Shown here: in pieces, positions 1 to 8,700 of the stretch | How the letters are laid out: the number at the start of each line of letters is the position of its first letter | How positions within the stretch are numbered: position 1 is the stretch's first letter | DNA from: Candidatus Competibacteraceae bacterium | GTDB lineage: Bacteria; Pseudomonadota; Gammaproteobacteria; Competibacterales; Competibacteraceae | Reading direction: 5' to 3' | Assembly (NCBI GenBank): GCA_007120095.1 | Contig: SKOM01000193.1 | Coordinates: 1-11,188 of the forward strand | DNA: 11,188 nucleotides | The notes under the pieces: model-generated | What the model was told of the DNA's origin: nothing | The model's database searches: none | Seen by the model: the letters and a program-made list of their open reading frames with translations, nothing else | Position numbers and translations under genes: made by a program

Positions 1-83
1 CAACGCGATAATAAAATGGTCACTTTAAAATAATAATGTAACTATCAATAACCATTTGAAACTGACCAGCCCACAACATCACC
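1..83 (+). promoter_or_regulatory. AT-rich leader upstream of korA
   Basis: The first 60 bases are markedly AT-rich compared with the rest of the window and include TAATAA (31-36) and TATCAA (43-48), either of which could serve as a -10 box. No convincing -35 or ribosome binding site was found. The region probably contains the korA promoter, but the exact site cannot be assigned. Confidence 0.3.
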
Positions 84-947
84 ATGCCTCTCAGAAAAGC
101 ACTTGAATCGGTGGTTGTGCGTTTTGCGGGAGACTCTGGCGACGGTATGCAATTGACCGGCAGCCAGTTTGCGCAAACCACAGCACTCGCCGCTAATGAT
201 CTGGCGACCTTTCCGGATTTTCCTGCCGAAATTCGCGCCCCAACCGGCACGACCTACGGGGTGTCTGCATTTCAGATTAACTTTGGCGGTTGCGCCGTTG
301 GCACGGCAGGGGATAGCCCGGATGTTTTAGTCGTCCTGAATCCCGCCGCGCTTAAAGTCAATCTGCCCATGCTTCGTGAGGGTGGGCAGTTGATTGTCGA
401 TGGCGGCAGTTTTACCCCAAGAAACCTCAGTCGTGCCGGATACACTACTAATCCCTTGGAAGACGGAACGCTAGACGATTATTTGTTATTGAATATCGAT
501 ATCTCAGGTCAAACCCTGGAGGTGGCCAGACCGCTGGGTTTGGGGCAAAAAGACGCACTGCGCTGTAAAAATATGTGGGTGTTGGGTTTGATCTACTGGA
601 TTTATGATCGTGAGCTGCAACCTACCATTGACTGGCTTACGGACAAATTTCACGACAAACCCAAACTGGCCGCAGCCAATATCGCCGCTATTCAGGCGGG
701 ACATGCCTATGCCGAAACCGCTGAACTCGGTCTGCTGGGCTATACCGTGCCCTCGGCACCGCAACAGCCAGGCTTGCATGGCTTGATTGGCGGCAGCCGG
801 GCGCTGGCGCTTGGGCTGGCCAGTGGTGCCCATTTGGTCGATTTACCGATGATGTTCTGTTCTTATCCGATCACCCCCGCATCCAGTCTATTACATGACT
901 TAGCCGCTATGCCCGAATTGGAGGTGACCACTTTTCAAGCTGAAGAT

Positions 948-950
948 TAA
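948..950 (+). other. First in-frame ochre codon in korA (codon 289)
   Basis: The sequence reads GAA GAT TAA ATC GCC GCC, giving QAED-stop-IAA. In related subunits, as I recall the family, the residue here is glutamate (QAEDEIAA), so the codon looks like GAA changed to TAA by one G-to-T transversion. The protein resumes with clear homology immediately after it, so this is a substitution and not an indel. It falls early in the alpha domain, after the YPITPAS motif. Confidence 0.85.
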
Positions 951-1376
951 ATCGCCGCCATCTGTGCTGCGATTGGGGCATCTTATGCCGGTCGCTTAGG
1001 GGTGACGGCCAGTTCAGGGCCAGGCATGGCATTGAAAACTGAAGCTTTGGGGCTGGCCATTGCTACCGAATTGCCGCTGGTGGTAGTCAATGTGCAACGT
1101 GGTGGGCCTTCCACCGGTTTGCCCACCAAAACCGAGCAGTCCGATCTCTATCAAGCGATCTGGGGACGCAACGGCGATGCGCCGGTGCCGGTACTGGCGG
1201 TATGTTCGCCCGCTGATGGGTTCTATTGCGCCATTGAGGCGGTACGGCTGGCGGTAAAATACATGACGCCAGTCATTGTACTCAGCGACGGTTATATTGC
1301 TAATGCCTCCGAACCGTGGCTGGTGCCTGATCTCGATGAATTCCATCCGTTTCCTGTCCACTTCCGTACCGATCCA

Positions 1377-1379
1377 TAA
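1377..1379 (+). other. Second in-frame ochre codon in korA (codon 432)
   Basis: The sequence reads ACC GAT CCA TAA GGT TAT CAG, giving TDP-stop-GYQPF. Family members, as I recall them, have TDPEG at this place, so again a glutamate codon appears to be replaced by TAA through a single G-to-T change. Homology continues directly in frame to the natural TGA at 1920-1922. The 142 codons between the two ochres are open and well conserved. Confidence 0.85.
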
Positions 1380-1905
1380 GGTTATCAGCCGTTTGCCCGT
1401 GATCCGGTAACGCTTGCCCGGGATTGGGTACCCGCCGGTACTCAAGGGTTGGAACACCGCATCGGCGGCATCGAGCGTGATGCTTTGAGCGGTGCGATTT
1501 CCTATGATCCGATCAACCATCAGCGTATGAGTGATCTGCGGGCTGCAAAAATCAACGGTATTGGTGCGGATATTCCCCTGCAAAGGGTCGATGGCCCTAA
1601 CAGTGGTGATGTGGTGGTTGTCGGTTGGGGTTCCACCTACGGTGCAATCAGTCGGGCGGTTCATCAGCTACGCGAACAGGGCTGGGATATCAGCCATATT
1701 CATCTACGCTATTTATGGCCTTTGCCCCGCAATCTCGGTAAATTATTAACTAATTTTGAACAAATCCTAGTACCCGAAATGAACCAAAGCCAGTTAGCTC
1801 GACTGTTACGCAGTGAGTATTTACTGCCCGTTACCCCGTTGAATAAGGTGGCCGGTCAGCCGTTTAAAATCGCTGAAATTGAACATGCACTACGTCGTGT
1901 GCTTG

Positions 1906-1911
1906 AAGGAG
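1906..1911 (+). promoter_or_regulatory. Ribosome binding site of korB inside the korA end
   Basis: AAGGAG lies 7 bases before the korB ATG at 1919. It is the strongest Shine-Dalgarno near these two genes, while korA itself has none that is obvious. korB could therefore be initiated without ribosomes arriving from korA. Confidence 0.7.
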
Positions 1912-1918
1912 CTGCCGT

Positions 1919-2944
1919 ATGAATGCCCCGATTGTCGTCGCCCCCCGCAAGCCGAAAGATTACGCTTCCAATCAGGACATTCGCTGGTGTCCCGGCTGCG
2001 GCAATTACGCTGTCCTCAAATCAGTGCAAAAAATCCTAGCCGAAATCAATGCCGATCCCAGCCAAACGGTGTTTATCTCTGGCATCGGCTGCTCATCGCG
2101 GTTTCCCTATTACCTCAATACCTATGGCTTTCACACGATTCATGGGCGGGCGCCGGCCATAGCCACCGGTGTCAAACTGGCTAACCCTGAACTCGATGTC
2201 TGGGTGATCACGGGCGACGGCGATAGTCTATCCATCGGTGGCAATCATCTGATCCATGTATTACGGCGCAATGTAGATTTACAAATCCTGCTGTTTAATA
2301 ATGAAATTTATGGTTTGACCAAAGGGCAATATTCGCCCACATCCAAAATCGGCACGACCAGTCCGTCAAGCCCGCAAGGGTCACTGGAAACGCCGACCAA
2401 TGCGGCGCGTTTGGCGCTGGGTGCCGGGGCGCGTTTCGTGGCGCGCGCTATCGAAGCTCAGACGCCGCGTTTGGGGCAGGTGCTATCCCGCGCTCGCGCT
2501 CACAGGGGGACTTCGCTGGTGGAAATCCTGCAAAATTGCATCGTCTACAACGACGGCGTGTTTGCCGGTTTTGCGGATAAGGCCCTGGCTGCCGATCAGC
2601 AGTTGCTGTTAGAACACGGCCAGCCGCTGCGCTTTGGTCGCGATCAAAGCAAGGGGCTGCGCTTGAATCCACAAACACTCAGATTGGAAGTCGTGACTTT
2701 GGGTGAACAGGGGGTCACCGAGGCCGATTTACTCCACCATGACGAGACCAATCCGGTGTTGGCGGATCTGCTGGCGCGGCTGGAACCACCGTTGCCGATG
2801 GCGCTTGGCGTGTTGTACTGCGCACCTGCCCCAACTTACCAAGCCTGCCAGCCACTCGATCACCCCGCTACCCGATCCAGTGCCGCCGCCATTAACCAGC
2901 TGCTGCGCACAGGTAGCACCTGGGTCAGTAAGGGCAGTGTGTGA
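1919..2944 (+). CDS. korB: 2-oxoacid:ferredoxin oxidoreductase, beta subunit
   Basis: This subunit binds thiamine diphosphate and an iron-sulfur cluster and pairs with KorA to oxidise a 2-oxoacid to acyl-CoA and CO2, reducing ferredoxin. It is 341 residues, the usual beta length, and is uninterrupted. CPGC (C24, C27), C58 in GIGCSS and C207 in the ILQNC stretch match the spacing of the four [4Fe-4S] ligands known in this family. GDGD at 99-102, followed by the SIGGNH segment and NNEIYGLTKGQ (127-137), forms the thiamine diphosphate and Mg site. The start codon overlaps the korA stop as ATGA, which normally means co-transcription and coupled translation. No inactivating change is visible, so the beta subunit appears preserved even though its partner carries two stop codons. 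The exact 2-oxoacid substrate cannot be told from the sequence. Confidence 0.95.
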   Translation: MNAPIVVAPRKPKDYASNQDIRWCPGCGNYAVLKSVQKILAEINADPSQTVFISGIGCSSRFPYYLNTYGFHTIHGRAPAIATGVKLANPELDVWVITGDGDSLSIGGNHLIHVLRRNVDLQILLFNNEIYGLTKGQYSPTSKIGTTSPSSPQGSLETPTNAARLALGAGARFVARAIEAQTPRLGQVLSRARAHRGTSLVEILQNCIVYNDGVFAGFADKALAADQQLLLEHGQPLRFGRDQSKGLRLNPQTLRLEVVTLGEQGVTEADLLHHDETNPVLADLLARLEPPLPMALGVLYCAPAPTYQACQPLDHPATRSSAAAINQLLRTGSTWVSKGSV

Positions 2945-2955
2945 ACTGCACCTGC

Positions 2956-2975
2956 GCGTCTGCTAATTGCAGCGC
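2956..2975. terminator. Possible bidirectional hairpin between convergent genes
   Basis: GCG-T-CTGC and GCAGCGC can pair in a 7-bp stem with one bulged T and a TAATT loop. The hairpin sits between the korB stop and the stop of the convergent gene, and covers the latter's TAG. Neither strand has a T-tract after it, so it is not a canonical intrinsic terminator. It is a weak call based on position and pairing alone. Confidence 0.25.
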
Positions 2976-4444
2976 ACCATGATCACTCGAGCGTCTGGGC
3001 GCAGCAAGGCCTGACAGTCGCTGGTATCGGCCTGGTTTTCGAAGGGCTCACACCAAGAGCGATCCAGTTGAACCCCGTTGATGGCGCATCCCAACAGTTC
3101 ATCGCCCGCATATTGCAACATTAACCGTCCGGTCACCGAAGTATTGCCGCCACTGGTGGGTTCCCCCTGAGCAGGCAAGGCTTGAGCTTCGGCCAGCGGA
3201 GTGGTGCGCAATGCCTCTAAGATCGCATCGCTGGGTTGACCGAGCGCCGGCCGTCCTATCCGGCGTTCAAAATGGCGAATGGCTGCGGCTGTACGCGGTC
3301 CATGAACCCCATCGGCAGATCCTGCATTGTAGCCGAGGCTGTTAAGACGCGACTGAATTTCCCTGATTTGCGCGTGCTGGCCGGGCGTACTGTCTGACGC
3401 TTCGCCCGCTTCCCTGGCGAGTGCGGCCAGCAGTTGATCGGTGAGTTCGCCGGTCTCCGGGAGACCTTGCTGAGCCTGAAAACGGCGCAGTGCCCGGCGG
3501 GTATTCGATCCGAGCTGGCCATCAATGGAACCGGGTTCCAAGCCCAAGGTGTGCAGGTGGGTTTGCGCGGCGCGTATCGGTTCCTCGCCAGTCACCACGG
3601 TAGCATGCTGCTCACGCGTTGTTGCGGCAAGCGTTTGCAGCGCATCCAGTCGCGCCGCTAGCGTCGGGCTAACCTGGCCACTGACCGGCATGCCCTGTTG
3701 GCGTTCGAACGCTGCTATCGCTACCCGGGTATTGTCGCCAAAAACCCCGTCAATGGGACCAGGATCAAAGCCAAGGCGGCTGAGCTGCTGCTGTACATGG
3801 CGAGTCAATGCTCGTTCCACCTGGTTGGATAAGGCGACTGAGGCCTCACCATCGACACGGATGTTGTGCGCTTGCTGGAAGCGGCGTATCGCATCGCGGG
3901 TAGCCGACCCTACAACACCATCGACACCCTTGGTGTCATGGCCGAGTACGGTGAGGCTGGCTTGCAGACGCAGAATGCGTGCGGTTTCGCTGCCTGTCGG
4001 TGCGGGATGTGCTGTGGTCGTCATGGACTGTAGTTGCTGGTGTAATGTGTGCACCCAGGCTTCGCGGACTCGGCCATTGACCGGAGCGCCAATTTCGCGC
4101 TGATAAGCGCGGATAGCCGCACGGGTCGCCGGACCGAGCGCACCATCAATCGAACCTGGATCATGGCCTGCAGCGCGTAAGTTGCGCTGCAAGCGTTCGA
4201 CTAGGGCTTGCAGGCCGTCTTTGGCACCGTTATTTTGCAGCAATCGCGAGGTTGCCGAGTGACCGTTGATTTGTGCCAGTAACAGGGGGGTGAAACCGTA
4301 TTGATCAGGGGTGTTAACATCCGCACCGGCAGCCAGCTCAGTGCGTACCCGCTCAATGTTGCCCGTCCTTGCCGCCTCATGCAGCGGGGTTGCTTGGACA
4401 AGGGCACCTAAAGCCAGCAACAGCAGGCCAATAACAAAACGCAT
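2963..4444 (-). CDS. Exported ankyrin and multi-repeat peptidoglycan-binding-domain protein
   Basis: The role is unknown; the layout suggests an envelope or periplasmic binding protein. The ATG at 4444 is preferred over upstream in-frame starts because a clean signal peptide follows it at once (MRFVIGLLLL, predicted cleavage after VQA, residue 18). This gives 493 residues. Two ankyrin-like repeats occupy about 19-73 (TPLHEAARTGN, ADVN, GFTPLLLA). Five peptidoglycan_binding_1-like repeats follow at about 78-131, 157-211, 215-269, 289-342 and 360-413. Each has the pattern LxxLGxxxGxxDGxxGxxTRxAIxxFQ, with some variation. The last 78 residues hold a separate module with four cysteines (453, 465, 477, 492), the only cysteines in the mature protein. 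No hydrolase domain is seen, so peptidoglycan attachment is inferred, not catalysis. The gene is convergent with korB and divergent from pilU, hence transcribed on its own. Confidence 0.85.
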   Translation of the reverse strand: MRFVIGLLLLALGALVQATPLHEAARTGNIERVRTELAAGADVNTPDQYGFTPLLLAQINGHSATSRLLQNNGAKDGLQALVERLQRNLRAAGHDPGSIDGALGPATRAAIRAYQREIGAPVNGRVREAWVHTLHQQLQSMTTTAHPAPTGSETARILRLQASLTVLGHDTKGVDGVVGSATRDAIRRFQQAHNIRVDGEASVALSNQVERALTRHVQQQLSRLGFDPGPIDGVFGDNTRVAIAAFERQQGMPVSGQVSPTLAARLDALQTLAATTREQHATVVTGEEPIRAAQTHLHTLGLEPGSIDGQLGSNTRRALRRFQAQQGLPETGELTDQLLAALAREAGEASDSTPGQHAQIREIQSRLNSLGYNAGSADGVHGPRTAAAIRHFERRIGRPALGQPSDAILEALRTTPLAEAQALPAQGEPTSGGNTSVTGRLMLQYAGDELLGCAINGVQLDRSWCEPFENQADTSDCQALLRPDARVIMVRCN

Positions 4445-4463
4445 AGTAGGAATCCACAATAGT

Positions 4464-4469
4464 TTTATA
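4464..4469 (-). promoter_or_regulatory. Candidate -10 box for the exported repeat protein
   Basis: On the minus strand this reads TATAAA, about 20 bases before the ATG at 4444. No good -35 hexamer sits at 16-18 bases; TTGCGG lies 20 bases away. The short leader that results would still include the GGA upstream of the start. This is a weak prediction. Confidence 0.3.
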
Positions 4470-4518
4470 GGGTAGGCGTAGCAAAATGCCCGCAACACAC
4501 CGGCTGAATATGACATGC

Positions 4519-4548
4519 TTCAGCAGTACGCCGATTTTTACGTATAAT
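4519..4548 (+). promoter_or_regulatory. Candidate sigma-70-type promoter for the pilU run
   Basis: A perfect TATAAT lies at 4543-4548. The best -35 at usable distance is TTCAGC (4519-4524), with an 18-base spacer; it is a poor match. A better -35 match, ATGACA at 4510-4515, is too far away. Transcription starting near 4555 would leave a leader of about 70 bases before pilU. Confidence 0.5.
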
Positions 4549-4613
4549 TGCCAGATATCCGCCTACCCGTGCCAGTCGCCTCGGGTTTGCGAGATGATGT
4601 ACCGCCATGCTTC

Positions 4614-4617
4614 GGAG
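4614..4617 (+). promoter_or_regulatory. Ribosome binding site that fixes the pilU start
   Basis: GGAG stands 8 bases before the ATG at 4626. The longer reading frame could begin at TTG 4548, but that codon overlaps the -10 box, so the downstream ATG is favoured. Confidence 0.65.
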
Positions 4618-4625
4618 CCTTTTCT

Positions 4626-5738
4626 ATGGATATTATGCCTTATCTGCGTCTGATGGTCGAAAAACAAGCGTCCGATCTGTTTTTCTATGTGGGCGCGCCG
4701 GTCAATGTCAAAATTAACGGTATCCTCAGACCCATCGGCGATCAAGTCTTGGAGCCAGGAGCCGTCCGGCAACTGGCTTACGCGACCATGCGTGAGGCCC
4801 AAATTCGCAAGTTTGAAGAAGAGTTGGAGCTGAATTTTGCCATCTCAGGCAAGGGGCTGGGGCGGTTTCGCGCCAATCTCTTCATGCAGCGCGGTGAAGT
4901 GGCTTTAGTGGTGCGTTATATCCAGACCGAGATACCTTCCATTGAACAGCTCAATCTGCCGCTATTGTTGCAAGAATTGATTCTTGAAAAAAACGGCATG
5001 ATTTTGGTGGTCGGTGCGACCGGCTCGGGTAAGTCGACCTCACTGGCTTCGATGATTGATTATCGTAATAGTACGACATCAGGGCATATCTTAACCATCG
5101 AAGATCCTATTGAGTTCACCTATGCGCACAAGAAATCGGTAGTCGGTCAGCGCGAAGTCGGTATCGATACCTTAAGTTACGGTAACGCTTTGATGAGCGC
5201 TATGCGTGAAGCGCCGGATGTCATTCTGATCGGCGAAATCCGCGATATGGACACCATGAAATACGCGATTCATTATTCCGAGACCGGCCACTTATGCTTG
5301 AGCACTCTGCATGCGAGCAATGCCAATGGCGCTTTGGAACGGATTGTCAACTTTTTTCCGGAAGGCGCGCGCTCCCAGTTCCTTATGGATCTGTCCTCCA
5401 ATCTGAAAGCAGTGATTTCTCAGCGCCTGATTCGCACCATCGCCGGTGGCGTGGTGCCTGCGGTGGAAATTATGCTCAACACGCCCTATATTTCCGATTT
5501 GATCCTGAAGGGCCAGATGGAAAAAATTAAAGAAGTCATGCATAAAACCTCTGAAACCGGCATGCAAACCTTTGATCAGTCACTGCTGGATTTATACCGA
5601 GCGGGCAAAATCAGCATGGAAGAAACCATACGTAATGCTGATTCAAAAACCGATGTGACCCTGCAGATCCGCTTAGCCAGTGGACAGCAACAAGACGGGC
5701 GGCCTAAATTGGAAAAAATTGGTACGCCCCAGCGTTAG
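4626..5738 (+). CDS. pilU: Type IV pilus retraction ATPase PilU
   Basis: PilU is a cytoplasmic hexameric ATPase of the PilT/VirB11 secretion family that works with PilT to pull in type IV pili during twitching or DNA uptake. The product is 370 residues, a normal length. It begins MDIMPYLRLMVEKQASDLFF, typical of PilU. The PAS-like N-terminal domain covers about 1-100. The Walker A motif GATGSGKS is at 130-137, the Asp box ILTIEDPIE at 155-163, Walker B VILIGEIRD at 199-207 and the His box STLHASNA at 226-233. The C-terminal KIKEVMHKTSETGMQTFDQ stretch points to PilU and not PilT. pilT is usually the immediate neighbour of pilU but is absent here. The stop is 18 bases before smc, so the two are probably co-transcribed. 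Confidence 0.93.
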   Translation: MDIMPYLRLMVEKQASDLFFYVGAPVNVKINGILRPIGDQVLEPGAVRQLAYATMREAQIRKFEEELELNFAISGKGLGRFRANLFMQRGEVALVVRYIQTEIPSIEQLNLPLLLQELILEKNGMILVVGATGSGKSTSLASMIDYRNSTTSGHILTIEDPIEFTYAHKKSVVGQREVGIDTLSYGNALMSAMREAPDVILIGEIRDMDTMKYAIHYSETGHLCLSTLHASNANGALERIVNFFPEGARSQFLMDLSSNLKAVISQRLIRTIAGGVVPAVEIMLNTPYISDLILKGQMEKIKEVMHKTSETGMQTFDQSLLDLYRAGKISMEETIRNADSKTDVTLQIRLASGQQQDGRPKLEKIGTPQR

Positions 5739-5756
5739 TCGCAGCAGATCTTCAGT

Positions 5757-8700
5757 ATGCGTTTGACTCAGCTCAAACTGGCGGGGTTTAAATCCTTTGT
5801 CGATCCGACGACCTGCCACACACCCGGCTCGATTATCGTCATCGTCGGCCCTAATGGTTGCGGTAAATCCAATTTAATCGATGCCGTGCGCTGGGTGATG
5901 GGCGAAAGCACAGCGCGGCAGTTGCGTGGCGAGTCAATGGAAGATGTTATCTTCAGTGGCTCAGCGGATCGACGCCCGGTGGGTCAGGCTTCCGTCGAGC
6001 TGGTTTTTGACAACAGTGCGGGCAAACTCGGTGGTGCCTGGGCGCGTTACAGCGAAATTGCGATCAAGCGTCAGGTCAGTCGTGGCGGGCAGTCCGCTTA
6101 TTACCTTAACGGTACTCGCTGTCGGCGGCGGGACATTACCGATATTTTCCTCGGTACGGGGCTGGGACCGCGCAGCTATGCCATTATCGAACAGGGCATG
6201 ATTTCGCGGATCATCGAATCCCGTCCCGAAGAATTACGGGTGTTTCTGGAAGAGGCGGCAGGAATTTCCAAATATAAAGAACGACGGCGCGAAACCGAGT
6301 TACGTATTCGCCATACCCGCGAAAATCTGGATCGACTCAACGATGTGCGCGCAGAGCTGCATCGGCAGTTGCAACACTTGCAGCGCCAGGCGCGAAACGC
6401 CGAAAGATATCGTCATTATAAAGCCGAAGAACGGCACCTCAAAGCCGTAGTCCTGGCGCTGCGTTGGCGAGCCTATCAAACTATGCTCGATGAGCAGCAG
6501 GCACAGATTGAAACCCAGGTCAATGAACAGCAGCGATTGCTGGCCGAACGGCGTCGCCTGGAAACGGAGCGTGTGCAGGGTCGTGAGCAAGGTTTTGTCC
6601 TGCGTGAAACCCTGGAACAAGTGCAGGCTGAACACTACCGTATCGGCACTGAAGTCAGCCGACTCGAACAGGTGTGTGCTCATCAACGCGCTTTGCAACA
6701 GCAGCAGCGTGATGAATGTGAGCGCATTGAGCGCGCCTATCAAACTGCATGGACGCAACGCGATGCCGATCAGCAGCGCAGCGCTGAACTGGCTGTAGAG
6801 CTTGAGCAGATCGAACCCGCTCTTGCAGCGGCACAAAGCGCTCTGGAGGAGATGCAGTGTCAGCTTAACCATCAGGACAGCGCTTTGGAAGACTGTCAGC
6901 AACGGTGGGAAGCACTGACCCAGCAACTGGCTGAACCCTTGCGGCAAGCCGAAGTGATGCAGATGCGGATCAGCCAACTGCAACGCCAGGCCAGCACCAC
7001 CCGGCAACGTATGGAACGCTTGCAGCAGGAGCGACACACATTAGACCTGACCGCCTTGGAACAGGCGCAAGACGAACGCCAGGTTCATAGTGAGCAACTT
7101 CAGGTTGTCCTGAGTGAACAGCGTGTGCAACTCGATGAGGTCAAGCGCGAAGTCGCACAATTACACCAACAGCATCAAGAGTTGCACCAGCAGCAACAGA
7201 ATGTGCAAACTGAGTATCAAACCCGCCAAGGTCGACTGGCCTCTTTGCAGACCCTTCAGCAGGCCGGCCTGGGCGAACAGGGGGCAGCGCTGGCCGAATG
7301 GTTGCAAAAACAGGGCCTGACCCATGGGTCACACCTGGCCGAGCGTTTGCAGATCGATGCCGGTTGGGAGGCAGCGGCGGAAACCGTGTTGCAACCCTGG
7401 TTGCAAGCGCTGTATATCGAAGATGCTACGATTATCGACAATGTGGAGTTGCCCGCTGGCCCCTTGCGTTTGTACACTGCCGCCACAACGGAACCCGATA
7501 GTAAGAGTCATAATCGTTTAGCCCGACATGTGCGTAATGCGGGCAGTTTGCAGCCCTTATTAGAGGCCGTAGGGCTGAATAATGACTCCGACACAGCAGC
7601 CTCTGTTGTCAGTCAAGACGGCCTGTGGCGTGGAGTGGGCTGGTGGTGTCGTGCCGGTGTCGAGGATACGACGGGCAGCGTGCTGCTGCGCGAGAAGGAA
7701 CTGCGCGAATTACACCAGCAACTCTCCCAGGATCAACAGCAGTTGCAGTGCCTGACTGAGCACAGTCATCAACTGGAGACGCAATTGGCGGCGAGTCAGT
7801 CACACAGCCAGCAATTGCAAGAACAGGTCAGTCAACTGCACAGTGAAGTACAGATTGCCCGCCATCACATTGAAACCGGCCAGCAACAACTGGATCAGCA
7901 ACGTGAGCGCCAAGCCCAGCTCGACATTGAATACAGCGAATTACAGCAGCAATGGGAAGATGATCAAGTCGATTTACTAGAAGCCCAGCAACAATGGGCC
8001 GCTGCTTGCCAAGCTGGGGAGCGCCTTGCCGAGCAGCAACAACAACTCAATGCCGAGCGTGAAGCGTTGCGTGTCGATGTGAATCGATTACGCCAGCAGA
8101 CAGCCTTGCAACAGCAGCACATTCAGCAGCACACCCTCCGCCAGCAGGCCATGCATAATGAGGCTGAAGCCTTACGGCAGAGTGTGGCGCGGCTGGATGC
8201 TCAGCTACAACAACTCGACACCCGCCGCCAAACATTGGACAATGCATTGCAGCCGATGGATGTACGCGCCCTGGAGCAGGAACTGGAATACTGGCTGTCT
8301 CAGCGCCTGGTCAGCGACAAGGCATTAGGCAACGCTCGTCAGGCTTTAGAGCATCACGATGCCATTCAGGCTGATCATGAGCAGGCTGACAGGGTTGTCG
8401 AACGGCAGCAGACCCTGTTACGCGAACAACTGGAGCAGGCGCGTCTGGCTGCCAATGAAACTCGGGTGCATGGTGACAATCTGGCCGCACAATTAGCGGC
8501 GTTGGATACCACACCGGATAGCATCCTGGCAGAATTGGCAGATGCCGATAACGCCACTGAGGCCGATTGGCAACGCGAACTGGAACGTGTCGGTCAACGG
8601 ATTCAGCGTTTGGGGGCGATCAACCTGGCGGCAATTGAGGAACATGCCCGTCTAGCCGAGCGCAAAGAGTATCTCGACAGCCAAAACGAGGATTTATGCT

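Larger units (their letters stand above)
84..1922 (+). pseudogene. korA: 2-oxoacid:ferredoxin oxidoreductase, fused gamma/alpha subunit, interrupted by two in-frame TAA codons
   Basis: The product is the large subunit of a KorAB-type enzyme, which oxidatively decarboxylates a 2-oxoacid (2-oxoglutarate is the usual guess) with CoA and ferredoxin in the cytoplasm. The frame holds 612 codons, the usual length for the fused form. The gamma domain covers roughly residues 1-195 (FAGDSGDGMQLTG near the N-terminus). The alpha domain follows, with YPITPAS at 261-267, SSGPG at 310-314 and the conserved RGGPSTGLPTKTEQSD stretch. Codons 289 and 432 are TAA. All three pieces are in the same frame and no frameshift is seen. 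As written, translation gives a 288-residue protein containing the gamma domain and only the start of alpha. ATG 84 is chosen because an in-frame TGA lies at 63-65; no clear Shine-Dalgarno precedes it. The end overlaps korB by four bases. It may be a recent pseudogene, a sequence error, or a gene read through by suppression. Family assignment is secure; substrate and functional state are not. Confidence 0.88.
4445..4625. promoter_or_regulatory. Divergent intergenic region between the exported repeat protein and pilU
   Basis: These 181 bases separate two divergent genes and must hold both promoters and both leaders. The right part carries a consensus -10 box for pilU and the left part a weaker TATAAA for the minus-strand gene. 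No strong inverted repeat suggesting an operator was found by eye. Confidence 0.6.

Noticed and set aside
948..1379. Selenocysteine or pyrrolysine insertion
   Set aside because: Those use UGA and UAG. Both codons here are UAA, and the replaced residue appears to be glutamate.
948..1448. Programmed frameshift or inserted element in korA
   Set aside because: All three segments are in the same frame and homology is continuous across both TAA codons, so there is neither a shift nor inserted DNA.
1014..1664. Long minus-strand open frame opposite korA
   Set aside because: It lies fully antisense to strongly conserved KorA sequence, and its translation shows no recognisable motif. Overlap with the second interrupted segment is chance.
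3525..4103. Plus-strand open frame of 192 codons inside the repeat protein gene
   Set aside because: It is antisense to the peptidoglycan-binding-like repeats, and its Arg/Ser/Cys-rich translation is typical of a shadow frame.
4548..4625. Longer pilU N-terminus beginning at TTG 4548
   Set aside because: The start would overlap the -10 box, the added 26 residues do not resemble PilU, and ATG 4626 has a well-spaced GGAG.
6300..7037. Minus-strand open frame of 245 codons opposite smc
   Set aside because: Leu-rich translation arises from reading the Gln/Glu-rich coiled-coil codons backwards. No ribosome binding site or family resemblance is seen.
6700..8130. CAG/CAA-rich stretches in smc as a nucleotide repeat element
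   Set aside because: The tracts follow Gln codons in the coiled-coil arms with irregular spacing; there is no constant repeat unit or spacer, so no CRISPR array or satellite.
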